Assembly (NCBI RefSeq): GCF_008632955.1 | Contig: NZ_CP043959.1 | Location: 2,542,001-2,606,000 of the forward strand | Length of the DNA stretch: 64,000 nt | Reading direction: 5' to 3' | Source of the DNA: Streptomyces tendae | Lineage (GTDB): Bacteria > Actinomycetota > Actinomycetes > Streptomycetales > Streptomycetaceae | Shown here: positions 45,249-53,682 of the stretch, piece by piece | Position numbering within the stretch: position 1 is the first letter of the stretch | Layout: every line of letters starts with the position of its first letter | Notes under the pieces: generated by a model | What the model saw: the letters and a program-made list of their open reading frames with translations, nothing else | Database searches by the model: none | Told to the model about the DNA's origin: nothing | Translations under genes and position numbers: made by a program

Positions 45249-46237
45249 CCCACGCCCCCTGGGGAGCGATGACACGGCTCACCGCCCGCCGCGCCCTGTA
45301 CGCCGTGCCGGTGCTCGGCGTCGTCACCTTCGGCGTGTTCGCCGTCGCCGCCGCCTCCCCCTTCGACCCCGTCAAGGCGTACGCGGGCACCGCCGCGCTC
45401 GGCGCCGACCAGGAGACCCTGGACCGGCTGCGGGACAACCTGGGCGTGGACCGGCCGTTCACCGCGCACTGGTGGGACTGGCTCACCTCCGCCGTCGGCG
45501 GCGACCTCGGCCGGTCCACCGTCATGCGTCAGCCGGTGGCCGAGGTGATCGGCGAACGGCTGCTGTGGTCCACCCTGTTGTGCGCCGTCGCGTTCGCCGC
45601 CGCCGTGCTGCTCGGCACGGTGCTCGGCGTGCTCGCCGCCCGCCGCCCCGGCTCCCTCGTCGACCGCGCGGTCACCTCGCTCGCGTACACCCTGGAGGCC
45701 GCCCCGGTCTTCTGGATCGCGCTGCTCGCCGTCTGGCTGTTCGCCCTGCGGCTGGACGTCCTCCCGGCCGGCGGCCTCACCGACACCGGAAGCGACCTGG
45801 TCACGTTCGGCGGACTGGTCCAGCACCTGGTGCTGCCCGCCGGCGTCCTCGCCCTCTCCCAGCTGCCCTGGTTCACGCTGTACGTCCGCCAAGGCGTCGG
45901 CGACGCCCTCGCGGAGGACCCGGTACGCGGGGCCAGGGCGCGCGGCCTGAGCGAACGCACCGTGCTGCTCGGCCACGCCCTGCGCTCCGGACTGCTGCCG
46001 GTGCTGACGCTCATCGGCTCCCGCGTGCCGGAACTCATCACCGGCGCCCTGCTGGTGGAGACGGTCTTCAGCTGGCCCGGAATCGCCTCGGCGACCGTCG
46101 AGGCGGCCACCGCCGTCGACTTCCCGCTGCTGGCCGCCCTCACCACCCTCGCCACCGCCGCCGTCCTCGCCGGCAACCTGCTCGCCGACCTGCTCTACGG
46201 GCTGATCGACCCGAGGGTGAAGCTGGAGGAGATGTGA
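45245..46237 (+). CDS. nikB: NikB-like ABC permease
   Basis: A 330-residue dipeptide/nickel-type permease of the DppB class. It has an N-terminal helix, a long extracellular loop (ETLDRLRDNLGVDRPFTAHWWDWL), and the EAA-like cytoplasmic loop (EDPVRGARARGLSERTVLLGHALRSGLLPVLT) for contact with the ATPase. ATG 45245 overlaps the nikA stop; an internal ATG at 45269 has a ribosome site too close to it. It ends in a 4-bp overlap with nikC. Confidence 0.88.
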   Translation: MTHAPWGAMTRLTARRALYAVPVLGVVTFGVFAVAAASPFDPVKAYAGTAALGADQETLDRLRDNLGVDRPFTAHWWDWLTSAVGGDLGRSTVMRQPVAEVIGERLLWSTLLCAVAFAAAVLLGTVLGVLAARRPGSLVDRAVTSLAYTLEAAPVFWIALLAVWLFALRLDVLPAGGLTDTGSDLVTFGGLVQHLVLPAGVLALSQLPWFTLYVRQGVGDALAEDPVRGARARGLSERTVLLGHALRSGLLPVLTLIGSRVPELITGALLVETVFSWPGIASATVEAATAVDFPLLAALTTLATAAVLAGNLLADLLYGLIDPRVKLEEM

Positions 46238-47133
46238 CGACCGACGTCGACACGGCGGACGTGAAACCGGCCGCCCCCGCGTGGCGCGCGCACGGGACCG
46301 CACGCCGCTCCACGCACGTCCTGCGGCTGCGGGTCTCCGGCGTGCTGGTCGCCGTGACGGTGCTCGCCGTGCTGCTCGTGCCGCCGCTGACCCAGCTGGA
46401 CCAGCAGGCGGTCGACCTGGCCGCCAAGCTCCGACCACCGAGCTGGGCCCACCCGTTCGGCACCGACGACGTGGGCCGCGACCTGCTGCTGCGCTGCGTC
46501 TACGGGCTGCGCGTCTCGCTGCTGGTGGGCGTGGTGGCCGCACTGACCGCCACCGTCATCGGTACGGCCGTCGGCGCCACCGCCGGCGCGCTGGGCGGCT
46601 GGGCCGACCGCACGGTCATGCGCCTGGTCGACACGCTGTCCTCGGTGCCGCACCTGCTGCTCGGCATCTTCATCGTGGCCATGTTCCGGCCGGGCGTCTG
46701 GCCGGTGGTGGTGTCCGTCGCCCTGACCCACTGGCTGTCCACCGCCCGCATCGTCCGCGCGGAGGTGCTGTCGCTGCGGTCCCGGCCCTTCGTCGACGCG
46801 GCCGTCTCCGGTGGCGCGTCCCGGTGGCGCGTGGCGGTACGCCACCTGCTGCCGGGGGTGCTGCCGCAGGCCGGCCTCGCCGCCGTCCTGATGGTCCCGC
46901 ACGCCATGTGGCACGAGTCGGCCCTGTCCTTCCTGGGTCTCGGCCTGCCCACCCACACCGCCAGCCTCGGCACCCTGATCCAGGGCGCCCGTGGCTCGCT
47001 GCTCGCCGGACAGTGGTGGCCCACCCTCTTCCCCGGCCTGTTCCTGATCATCCCCACCCTCGCGGTCGCCGGCCTGGCCGGCGTCTGGCGCGAGCGGATC
47101 AACCCGCGCCGCCGATCGGAGCTGATGCTGTGA
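46234..47133 (+). CDS. nikC: NikC-like ABC permease
   Basis: A 299-residue DppC/NikC-type permease. It has the N-terminal helix LRVSGVLVAVTVLAVLLVP, the conserved WAHPFGTDDVGRDLLLRCVYGLRVSLLVG, the EAA loop SRPFVDAAVSGGASRWRVAVRHLLPGVL and a C-terminal LSFLGLGLPTHTASLGTLI. It starts at GTG 46234 with GAGGAG upstream, overlapping nikB by 4 bp and nikD by 4 bp. It forms the heterodimeric channel with NikB. Confidence 0.88.
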   Translation: MTTDVDTADVKPAAPAWRAHGTARRSTHVLRLRVSGVLVAVTVLAVLLVPPLTQLDQQAVDLAAKLRPPSWAHPFGTDDVGRDLLLRCVYGLRVSLLVGVVAALTATVIGTAVGATAGALGGWADRTVMRLVDTLSSVPHLLLGIFIVAMFRPGVWPVVVSVALTHWLSTARIVRAEVLSLRSRPFVDAAVSGGASRWRVAVRHLLPGVLPQAGLAAVLMVPHAMWHESALSFLGLGLPTHTASLGTLIQGARGSLLAGQWWPTLFPGLFLIIPTLAVAGLAGVWRERINPRRRSELML

Positions 47134-49085
47134 CTGTCAAGGACGCCATGACATCGGCGCCTTCCCCGGCAGAGACCGACCCGGCTGCCGTGCCGGCTGC
47201 TGGAGACGAGGAGGCCGGTCCCGCCCCCTCCCCGCCAGGGGACGGGGCGGCATCGGTCTGGAAGGCCGAGGGTGCGGCGGGCGCGGCGGAGTCTGCCGCG
47301 CCGGCCGGCCCGGCCCGGCAGACCGCCGCCCCTGCGGCCGGGACCGCGTCGACGGGCCGGGACGCGGTCTCCACCAGCGAGGCGGCCCGCCCGTCCGGGC
47401 GGGCGGCTGCCGAGGCGACCGAAACCGAGGCGACCGAAACCGAGGCGACCGAAACCGAGGCGACCGAAACCGAGGCGACCGAAACCGAGGCGACCGAGGC
47501 GACCGACGACGAAACCGAGGCGACCGAAACCGAGGCGACCGAAACCGAGGCGACCGAAACCGAGGCGACCGAAACCGAGGCGACCGAAACCGAGGCGACC
47601 GAAACCGAGGCGACCGAAACCGAGGCGACCGAAACCAGGTCGACCGAAACCAGATCGACCGAAACCGGGTCGACTGGGCCAACGGAAACCGGGTCGACTG
47701 GGCTGGCCGAAACCGGGCCGACGGAAACCGGGCCGACCGGGAGGGCCGAAACAGCGGCGACCCGGCCGCTCGACACGGCGCCGAGCGGGCCGTCCGACAC
47801 CGCGTCGACCCGGCCGTCCGACACCGCGCCGACCCGGCCGTCCGACACCGGGCCCACCGGGAGGGCCGAAACAGCGGCGACCCGCCCGCCCGACACGGCG
47901 CCGAGCGGCCCGTCCGATACCGGGCCGACCGAGAAGGCTGACACGGCGGCGACCCGGCCGCTCGACACCGCACCGACCCGGCCGACCGAAACCGCGGCGA
48001 CCGACACCGCGCCGACCGGGTCGGCCGACACGCCGCCGACAGGCGCCGGGCCGACCGGCGTTGGGCGGACCGGCGCCGGGCGGACCGGCGTCGGACGGAC
48101 CCGTATGGCACCGGTGCTGTCCGTCCGCGGGCTCTCCGTGCGCTTCCTGCTGCCCGGAGGGCGGCGGGTCGCCGCCGTGTCCGACGCGTCGTTCGACGTC
48201 GCGCCGGGGGAGTGCCTCGCGCTGATCGGGGAGAGCGGCTGCGGCAAGTCCGTGCTGGCCTCCGCCCTGCTCGGGCTCCTCCCCGCCAACGCGCGGACCG
48301 CCGGGCACGCCCACCTCGGCGACCTCGACCTGCTCACCGCCGACGAACCCACCCTCGCCCGTACCGTACGGGGACGCCGTGTCGGGCTCGTCCCGCAGTC
48401 CCCGGCGGCGCACCTCACGCCCGTGCGCACCATCCGCTCCCACATCGAGGAGACGGTCGCCCGGCTCACCGGCACCCGGGGCCGCGCCGCCCGCCGTCAG
48501 GCGGCCGAACGGGCCGCGCAACGCGTCGAGTTCCCCCTCGACCACCTCGACCGGCACCCGCACGAACTCTCCGGCGGTCTGGCCCAGCGCGCCGCCACCG
48601 CCCTCGCCCTGATCGGCGACGCCCCGCTGCTGCTCGCCGACGAACCCACCACCGGCCTGGACCGTGACCTCGTGGACCGCACGGTGGACGAACTGCGCCG
48701 CCATGTGGACGACGGCCACGCCCTGCTGATGATCACGCACGACCTGGCCGCCGCCGAGCGTATCGCCGACCGCGTGGCCGTCATGTACGCGGGCCGCATC
48801 GTCGAACTGACCGGCGCCCCGGCCTTCTTCGGCGCCCCGGGCCCCCGCCACCCCTACAGCCGCGGTCTGCTGGAAGCCCTCCCCGAACGGTCCTTCACGC
48901 CCGTCCCCGGGCTGCCGCCCGAGCTGGGCAGCCTCCCCGACGGCTGCGCCTTCGCCCCCCGCTGCGACCGGGCCACCGGCCTCTGCGCCACCCTGCCGCC
49001 GTTCAGGGACTCCGTCGCCTGCCACCACCCGGCCCCCGCCGGCCCGCCGGAGACGGCCCCCACCCCGGAGGACATCCGTGCTTGA
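47130..49085 (+). CDS. nikD: NikD-like ATPase with 325-residue repeat extension
   Basis: A 651-residue protein. Residues 1-325 are a low-complexity extension: an Ala/Pro/Glu part, then 13 exact EATET repeats and degenerate TETGST/DTAPT/RPSDT repeats. A normal DppD/NikD ATPase starts at M326: Walker A LIGESGCGKS, Q-loop VPQSPAAHLTP, signature LSGGLAQR, Walker B LLLADEPTTGLD, and the oligopeptide-type C-terminal GCAFAPRCDRATGLC. The long frame opens at GTG 47130, overlapping nikC, so it is likely made. ATG 48105 without a clear ribosome site could give a short form. The extension has no precedent known to me in this family. Confidence 0.8.
   Translation: MTVKDAMTSAPSPAETDPAAVPAAGDEEAGPAPSPPGDGAASVWKAEGAAGAAESAAPAGPARQTAAPAAGTASTGRDAVSTSEAARPSGRAAAEATETEATETEATETEATETEATETEATEATDDETEATETEATETEATETEATETEATETEATETEATETEATETRSTETRSTETGSTGPTETGSTGLAETGPTETGPTGRAETAATRPLDTAPSGPSDTASTRPSDTAPTRPSDTGPTGRAETAATRPPDTAPSGPSDTGPTEKADTAATRPLDTAPTRPTETAATDTAPTGSADTPPTGAGPTGVGRTGAGRTGVGRTRMAPVLSVRGLSVRFLLPGGRRVAAVSDASFDVAPGECLALIGESGCGKSVLASALLGLLPANARTAGHAHLGDLDLLTADEPTLARTVRGRRVGLVPQSPAAHLTPVRTIRSHIEETVARLTGTRGRAARRQAAERAAQRVEFPLDHLDRHPHELSGGLAQRAATALALIGDAPLLLADEPTTGLDRDLVDRTVDELRRHVDDGHALLMITHDLAAAERIADRVAVMYAGRIVELTGAPAFFGAPGPRHPYSRGLLEALPERSFTPVPGLPPELGSLPDGCAFAPRCDRATGLCATLPPFRDSVACHHPAPAGPPETAPTPEDIRA
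47412..47636 (+). repeat. 15-bp minisatellite gaggcgaccgaaacc in nikD
   Basis: Five exact units (47412-47486), a short interruption, then eight exact units (47517-47636), each encoding Glu-Ala-Thr-Glu-Thr. Degenerate units continue to about 48100. The period is a multiple of 3, so copy-number changes stay in frame. Confidence 0.95.
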
Positions 49086-49737
49086 GCTGCGTGCCGTCAC
49101 GGCCGGTTACGACCGCCGCGCCCCCGTCGTCCGTGACACGACCCTCACCGTCACCCCGGGCGAGGCGGTGGGCCTGCTCGGCCCGAGCGGCTGCGGCAAG
49201 TCCACCCTGGCCAGGGTCGCCGCCCTGCTGCACCGCCCGGTCGCCGGCGAGGTCGTCCTCGACGGCGTACCCGTCCACCGCTTCCGGCACCGCGCACCCC
49301 GTGCACAGCGCACCGCCGTCGGCGTCGTCTTCCAGCAGCCCCGCCTGGCGGCCGACCCCCGGCTGCGCCTCGCCGACCTGATCGCGGAACCCCTGAGGGC
49401 GACCGGCCGGCGCGCCTCGGCCGCCGACCGGGTGGCGGAGCTGGCCGACACCGTCGGCCTCACCCCCGACCTGCTGGGCCGCCGCCCCCACGAGGTGAGC
49501 GACGGCCAACTCCAACGCGCCTGCCTGGCCCGCGCGTTGGCTTTGCGACCGCGTTGGCTGGTGTGCGACGAGATGACGGCGATGCTGGACGCGTCGACGA
49601 CGGCGGCGCTGGTGCGCGTCGTCGAGGACTACCGCGCGTCGACGGGGGCGGGCCTGCTGTCGGTCGGCCACGACCGCACCCTGCTGAACCGCTGGTGCGA
49701 CCGCACGGTCCCCTGGGAGGCGGTGGCCGCGGGCTGA
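49078..49737 (+). CDS. nikE: NikE-like ATPase
   Basis: A 219-residue ABC ATPase: Walker A LLGPSGCGKS, Q-loop VFQQPRLAADPRLRLADLI, signature EVSDGQLQRACLARAL (VSDGQ instead of the common LSGGQ), Walker B WLVCDEMTAMLD with Glu-Met in place of Glu-Pro, and H-loop SVGHD. It lacks the long C-terminal peptide-transporter tail, so it is near-minimal in size. It starts at GTG 49078, overlapping nikD by 8 bp. It pairs with NikD to drive import. Confidence 0.85.
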   Translation: MLELRAVTAGYDRRAPVVRDTTLTVTPGEAVGLLGPSGCGKSTLARVAALLHRPVAGEVVLDGVPVHRFRHRAPRAQRTAVGVVFQQPRLAADPRLRLADLIAEPLRATGRRASAADRVAELADTVGLTPDLLGRRPHEVSDGQLQRACLARALALRPRWLVCDEMTAMLDASTTAALVRVVEDYRASTGAGLLSVGHDRTLLNRWCDRTVPWEAVAAG

Positions 49738-49771
49738 GGCCCCGGCGCGGCTCCGGCCCTCAGGGGACGGC

Positions 49772-50884
49772 TCACCACATCTGCACGTCGTCCGAGAGGT
49801 CGCCCTCCTCGAACGACGCATCACCGAACTCCTCGTCCGTGAACGCGGAGCCGACGGCCCCGGCGAAGAGCCCTCCGAGGATCTCCTCGACGCGCACCTC
49901 GGTGGCACCGGCCGGCGCCGTGGTCTTCTCGCCCTTGCCGACGCGCAACACCAGCGCGAACTTCTTGACCTTCGCCTTGTCGGCCAGCTTGGCGAGGTCC
50001 ACGGACACCTCGGTCAGTTCACCGTTCTTCAGGGTGAAGTCGGCGGTGACCTTCTTGTTGGGCGCGTCCGCGAAGTCCTTGGCGGTGGGCAGCTCGTCGC
50101 CGATCGGCAGGTCCTTCTGCAGCGGCCGGAGCGTGTCGAACAGCTCGGTCACCAGGGTGCGGAACGGCGCCGTCGCCTTGATGTGCTCGGTGCCGTCCGA
50201 CCCGCCGGAGGCGGTGAGGTCGACGTTCTCGGCGACGACCTTCTTCAGCGCGTTCGTCAGCTTCTTCTGCGCCTTGGCGTCGAGGCTGGGCTCCGCCGAC
50301 GGCTCCTCGCCCCCGAGGGCCCCGGCACCCGCCATCCCCTTGCCGGTCTCCTCCATCTCCTTCTTCGAGACCTTCAGCCACTTGCCGTCCAGGAGCTTCT
50401 TGAACGCCCCCGCCTCGGCGGGAAGTTCGTCGGCCGGCGGCATGGGGCTGCCCGAGAGCTCCCCGAGCTTCACGGCGTCCACGCGGAAGTAGACGTGGTC
50501 GCCGACCAGCCGGTACTCGAGCAGGTCGCCGTCGGCGCCGCTGACCTTCATCGCCATGGCCGTGAAGTCCTTCTCCTCGGACTTCTCGATCGGCTTCTTC
50601 GACTGCACGGAGAAGCTGATCCGCGCCTCGCTGAGCAGCTCGGCGACCTCGTCGGGCATCTCCTCGCCCGGCTCCGACGACTCGGCGTCCAGCGCCTTCA
50701 GCGACGCGGCGTCGGTGTCCAGGTCCAGCTCGAAGGAGAGCGAACGCTCCTCACCGAGCTTGTCGAAGGCGTTGTCCAGCTTCTGCCCGGCGGACAGGTT
50801 CTCCACGGTGCCGCAGGCGGCGGTGCCGGCGAGAACCATGCCGGCGACGGCGGTGGTGGTCAGAGTCTTGCGCAGCGCGAAAAT
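49772..50884 (-). CDS. Secreted lipoprotein, probable ATT start
   Basis: A 370-residue lipoprotein if translation begins at ATT 50884: GAGGAG lies 6 nt before this codon and a clean signal peptide follows (FALRKTLTTTAVAGMVLAGTAAC, lipidated Cys at residue 24). In-frame ATG occurs only at 50959, which would add 25 polar residues ahead of the signal peptide. The mature protein alternates beta-rich stretches (SLSFELDLDTDAASLKAL, EYRLVGDHVYFRVDAVKLGEL) with Lys/Glu-rich ones, like LppX/LolA-type lipid-binding lipoproteins of actinobacteria. The exact family is not recognised. Confidence 0.7.
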   Translation of the reverse strand: MFALRKTLTTTAVAGMVLAGTAACGTVENLSAGQKLDNAFDKLGEERSLSFELDLDTDAASLKALDAESSEPGEEMPDEVAELLSEARISFSVQSKKPIEKSEEKDFTAMAMKVSGADGDLLEYRLVGDHVYFRVDAVKLGELSGSPMPPADELPAEAGAFKKLLDGKWLKVSKKEMEETGKGMAGAGALGGEEPSAEPSLDAKAQKKLTNALKKVVAENVDLTASGGSDGTEHIKATAPFRTLVTELFDTLRPLQKDLPIGDELPTAKDFADAPNKKVTADFTLKNGELTEVSVDLAKLADKAKVKKFALVLRVGKGEKTTAPAGATEVRVEEILGGLFAGAVGSAFTDEEFGDASFEEGDLSDDVQMW

Positions 50885-50929
50885 GACGATCTCCTCGTGA
50901 AAATGACCGCGTTGGTCATCAATGAAGAC

Positions 50930-50961
50930 CGTTCGAGACGTCGAACGGTTGTATGGCATAC
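50930..50961. promoter_or_regulatory. Two perfect dyads in a divergent promoter
   Basis: CGTTCGA-N4-TCGAACG at 50930-50947 and GTATG-N1-CATAC at 50951-50961 sit side by side between the lipoprotein gene and the gene at 51040. They could be operators for a shared regulator. Confidence 0.5.
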
Positions 50962-51039
50962 GTAAGTTCCCCGGCGGTTCCGCCCGTTGAGTGCGGTGTG
51001 CGCCGACTCACCGGGCCGCCGGACGGGAAGAAGCGGGAC

Positions 51040-51564
51040 ATGTCCACTCACACGACGGCGGCGGCCGGGGTCCAGGTCTGTTCCCTCAAGCGGGACACAC
51101 CGCAGACGATCCCGGCGAACAGCCCCTACACGGTCATCAGGTTCCCTTTCGGGTCCGCCGAGTCCAGCGACCACTTCACCATGCACCAGGTCAACCAGCC
51201 GGACGGGTACGTCATCACCAGCTGGGACACCGACCCGCGCTCCGGACTCATATGGCCGAGCGTCGCCGGCTGGGGAACCCTGTACGCGATGATCCAGTGG
51301 GAGGCGGGCGGCTACAGCGAACTACGCGACCAGTTCGTCCGCGACCCGCTCGGTCTCACCCCGAACCCGAACGACACGACGGCCACGGAGCACCGCCCGC
51401 CCAGCCCCGGCATGCAGTGCTGGACCAAGAGCTGGGGCATCTTCGTGGACCCGGCCGTCCCCCTCGCCGTACGCGCCACCCATGACGATTCGGTGGCCCG
51501 CAAGATCGTCCTGGCCGAGTTCAAACTCGTGATCCACGAAGCCGCCTCACCCGCCCCGGCCTGA
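51040..51564 (+). CDS. Hypothetical protein (174 aa)
   Basis: A 174-residue protein from ATG 51040 (MSTHTTAAAGVQVCSLKRDTPQ). It is beta-rich, with many aromatic and polar residues (YTVIRFPFGSAESSDHFTMHQ, SGLIWPSVAGWGTLYAMIQWE, MQCWTKSWGIFVD) and two cysteines. There is no obvious signal peptide, and the fold is not recognised. An in-frame ATG at 50953 would lie inside the divergent promoter dyads, so the shorter start is preferred. It is divergent from the lipoprotein gene. Confidence 0.6.
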   Translation: MSTHTTAAAGVQVCSLKRDTPQTIPANSPYTVIRFPFGSAESSDHFTMHQVNQPDGYVITSWDTDPRSGLIWPSVAGWGTLYAMIQWEAGGYSELRDQFVRDPLGLTPNPNDTTATEHRPPSPGMQCWTKSWGIFVDPAVPLAVRATHDDSVARKIVLAEFKLVIHEAASPAPA

Positions 51565-51625
51565 CCCGCCCCGGTCTGACCCGTCCGGCCGAGGCCGCCC
51601 CCGGCCGGACCACTCCCGGCCGGGG

Positions 51626-53545
51626 TCATCGCGGGCTGACGGTGACCGTGACGTACGCGAAGGCCTCACCCTCCTGGGGCGCGCGGTTCCAGGACCGGGT
51701 GGTCAGCTGCGGCAGGATGCCCTCGGCCAGGGCGTGCCGGGGGAGGGAGAGGCCGAACTCGTCCTGCACGGCGGCCAGCAGGCGCCGCTCACGGTCCGCG
51801 TCGTCGACGCCGCGCAGAACATGCTCCGGGTCGAGGGCCGCCGGCACCTGCCCCGAGCGCTCGACGTCCGTGCCGCGCAGCGTGTACGCGTACCGCTCCT
51901 CACCCCGCTCGGCCACCGAGAGGTGGAACACCGCGGGGGTGTCGTCGCGACCGCGGCGCACCCACAGCACCACCGCGCGTCCGCCGCGCGAGGCGCCGGC
52001 GGCCGGGGAGACGAAGAATGTCCTGGGCTCCGAAGCCCGCAGGGCCGCGTCGAAGCCGAACGCCCACCCGCAGCCCGTCCGGCCCACCGCCATCACGGCC
52101 CGGTCCTCCCACGGCGCCGAGTCGTCCCGCTGCCCGACGTCGTACGGAAACCACCCGGCGGGACGAACGGGCGCAGCGGTCAGTCCCGTGCCCCCGTCCT
52201 CGCCCGCACCCCCGTCCTCACCGACCAGACCGGGCAGCGCCTCCGGCTCCACGCCCTCCACCCACAGACAGCGGTAGGAGCGGTGCGGGGCGTTCCACCG
52301 CTGGGGCTCCGCCAGCCAGCACAGCCCCGGCGGATCCAGGTCCGGCACCGGCTCGGGCAGCGCGCCCGTGCGGCCGGCCCGGGGCGTGGCCAGCAACTCC
52401 AGCCCCCGCTCTCGCGTCACCACCGGCCCAAGGACCGGGTCGGCCAGCAGGCCGAGCGGTGCCAGCAGGTCCGGCGCGGGCGGCGACCACGACGGCAGCC
52501 CGGCGCGGATCAGCCGCCACGCGGTGTCCGTGTCACCCCAGCGCGCCGCGTCCCTCGCCTCGGCGACCGCTTGTCCGAAGGCGCCGTCCGGTGCGTAGCG
52601 GTGGGAGCCGTCGCGCACCCGGGCGAGGATCTCGTCGGCGGCTGCTCGAACGCCGTCGTCGGTCTCGGCGCCCAGCGCGAAATGACGGGCGGGGCCGCCG
52701 GGGCGGCTGTCCCGCACATGAGCGAGGGCCAGGACGGGCACCAGGTCCTGCACGCAGCGCGGATCGGCGACGAGCCCGCCGAAGCTCGCGGTATTGACCC
52801 CGTAGCCCTGGGCCAGTGTGTCGAGCTGTCGCAGCATCCCCCAGGCCCCTGGCCGCCCGTAGCGCTCGGCGCCGGCGAGCAGGTCCCGCGCGGCTTCCCA
52901 CCGCCCGCTCAGCGCGTCCTCCCGCGCCCGCTCGACGTCGGCGTCCCGGGCGCGGGTGGTGTCGTTCACGAAGTCCGGGAGTCGTGCCCGCTCGGCGTGG
53001 AAGGACTCGTACCGGCGCTGCATGTAGGCACGGAACGACGGATACCGGGCCGGGTACTCGCCGCTCCAGCCCTTGTAGACGTAGAGGGCCCACTCACCGT
53101 CCTCGTCGGTGTCGCCCGGGTCGAGCAGCGCATAGGACATGTCGGAGTCGGTCTCCAGCTGAAGCGCGCGCTCCCACATCCCGGCGAGCAGCACGTCCTG
53201 CCCGGTCGACCGCTCGTCCAGGTTCCCCCGGTACATCGGCGTCATGCCGAACGGGTCGCCGAACCAGCCGATCTCGTGCGCCGCACCGAGCTGGTAGATC
53301 GAATCGTCGCGCAGGCTCCAGCCGTTGCTGGCCAGGAGGAACCCCCGGTAGGACGGCGGCAGTCGGGTCCCCAGACGCCGCTCGGCATCGGCCACCTCGG
53401 CCTCGGAGGCCGGCGGCGACTCCAGCGTCAGCTCGGCGAGGGTCGTGTCCCCCTCCGCCAGCTCCATCGCCTCGTCCTCGCTCGGCACCCACTCGTCCTG
53501 CCAACGCCGCAGGAACGTCCGCCAGTCGAACTCGTTGTCGTCCAC
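51626..53545 (-). CDS. SMI1/KNR4 (SUKH) domain protein
   Basis: A 639-residue protein. The SUKH-type domain is near residues 40-200: PASEAEVADAERRLGTRLPPSYRGFLLASNGWSL, then a strand pair with YALLDPGDTDEDGEWALYVYKGWSGEYPARYPSFRAYMQRR. SUKH domains are common toxin-immunity and protein-interaction modules. The remaining 430 residues look like a long helical plus beta region (GWAFGFDAALRASEPRTFFVSPAAGASRGGRAVVLW and FHLSVAERGEERYAYTLRGTD) with no known domain. No toxin gene is adjacent. The role is unknown; an orphan immunity or scaffold protein is possible. Confidence 0.75.
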   Translation of the reverse strand: MDDNEFDWRTFLRRWQDEWVPSEDEAMELAEGDTTLAELTLESPPASEAEVADAERRLGTRLPPSYRGFLLASNGWSLRDDSIYQLGAAHEIGWFGDPFGMTPMYRGNLDERSTGQDVLLAGMWERALQLETDSDMSYALLDPGDTDEDGEWALYVYKGWSGEYPARYPSFRAYMQRRYESFHAERARLPDFVNDTTRARDADVERAREDALSGRWEAARDLLAGAERYGRPGAWGMLRQLDTLAQGYGVNTASFGGLVADPRCVQDLVPVLALAHVRDSRPGGPARHFALGAETDDGVRAAADEILARVRDGSHRYAPDGAFGQAVAEARDAARWGDTDTAWRLIRAGLPSWSPPAPDLLAPLGLLADPVLGPVVTRERGLELLATPRAGRTGALPEPVPDLDPPGLCWLAEPQRWNAPHRSYRCLWVEGVEPEALPGLVGEDGGAGEDGGTGLTAAPVRPAGWFPYDVGQRDDSAPWEDRAVMAVGRTGCGWAFGFDAALRASEPRTFFVSPAAGASRGGRAVVLWVRRGRDDTPAVFHLSVAERGEERYAYTLRGTDVERSGQVPAALDPEHVLRGVDDADRERRLLAAVQDEFGLSLPRHALAEGILPQLTTRSWNRAPQEGEAFAYVTVTVSPR

Positions 53546-53682
53546 CCGCCGATAGTGGCAGCCCCCACTGACATCGCCGTCCCCATCGGCCGGTTCTCCG
53601 GCGACAGGCGTGGACGAAAGTCGCGCGGCGGCCGACTCCTGGCCGATGTCCTGCCCCCACCTGCGCGCCCTTGACTGGACGC

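Noticed and set aside
47412..47636. CRISPR-like direct repeats
   Set aside because: The units are contiguous without spacers and in frame within a gene, so this is a minisatellite.
46500..49100. 866-residue minus-strand frame with GFGRL repeats
   Set aside because: It comes from the 15-bp repeat read backwards; the plus frame joins smoothly to NikD.
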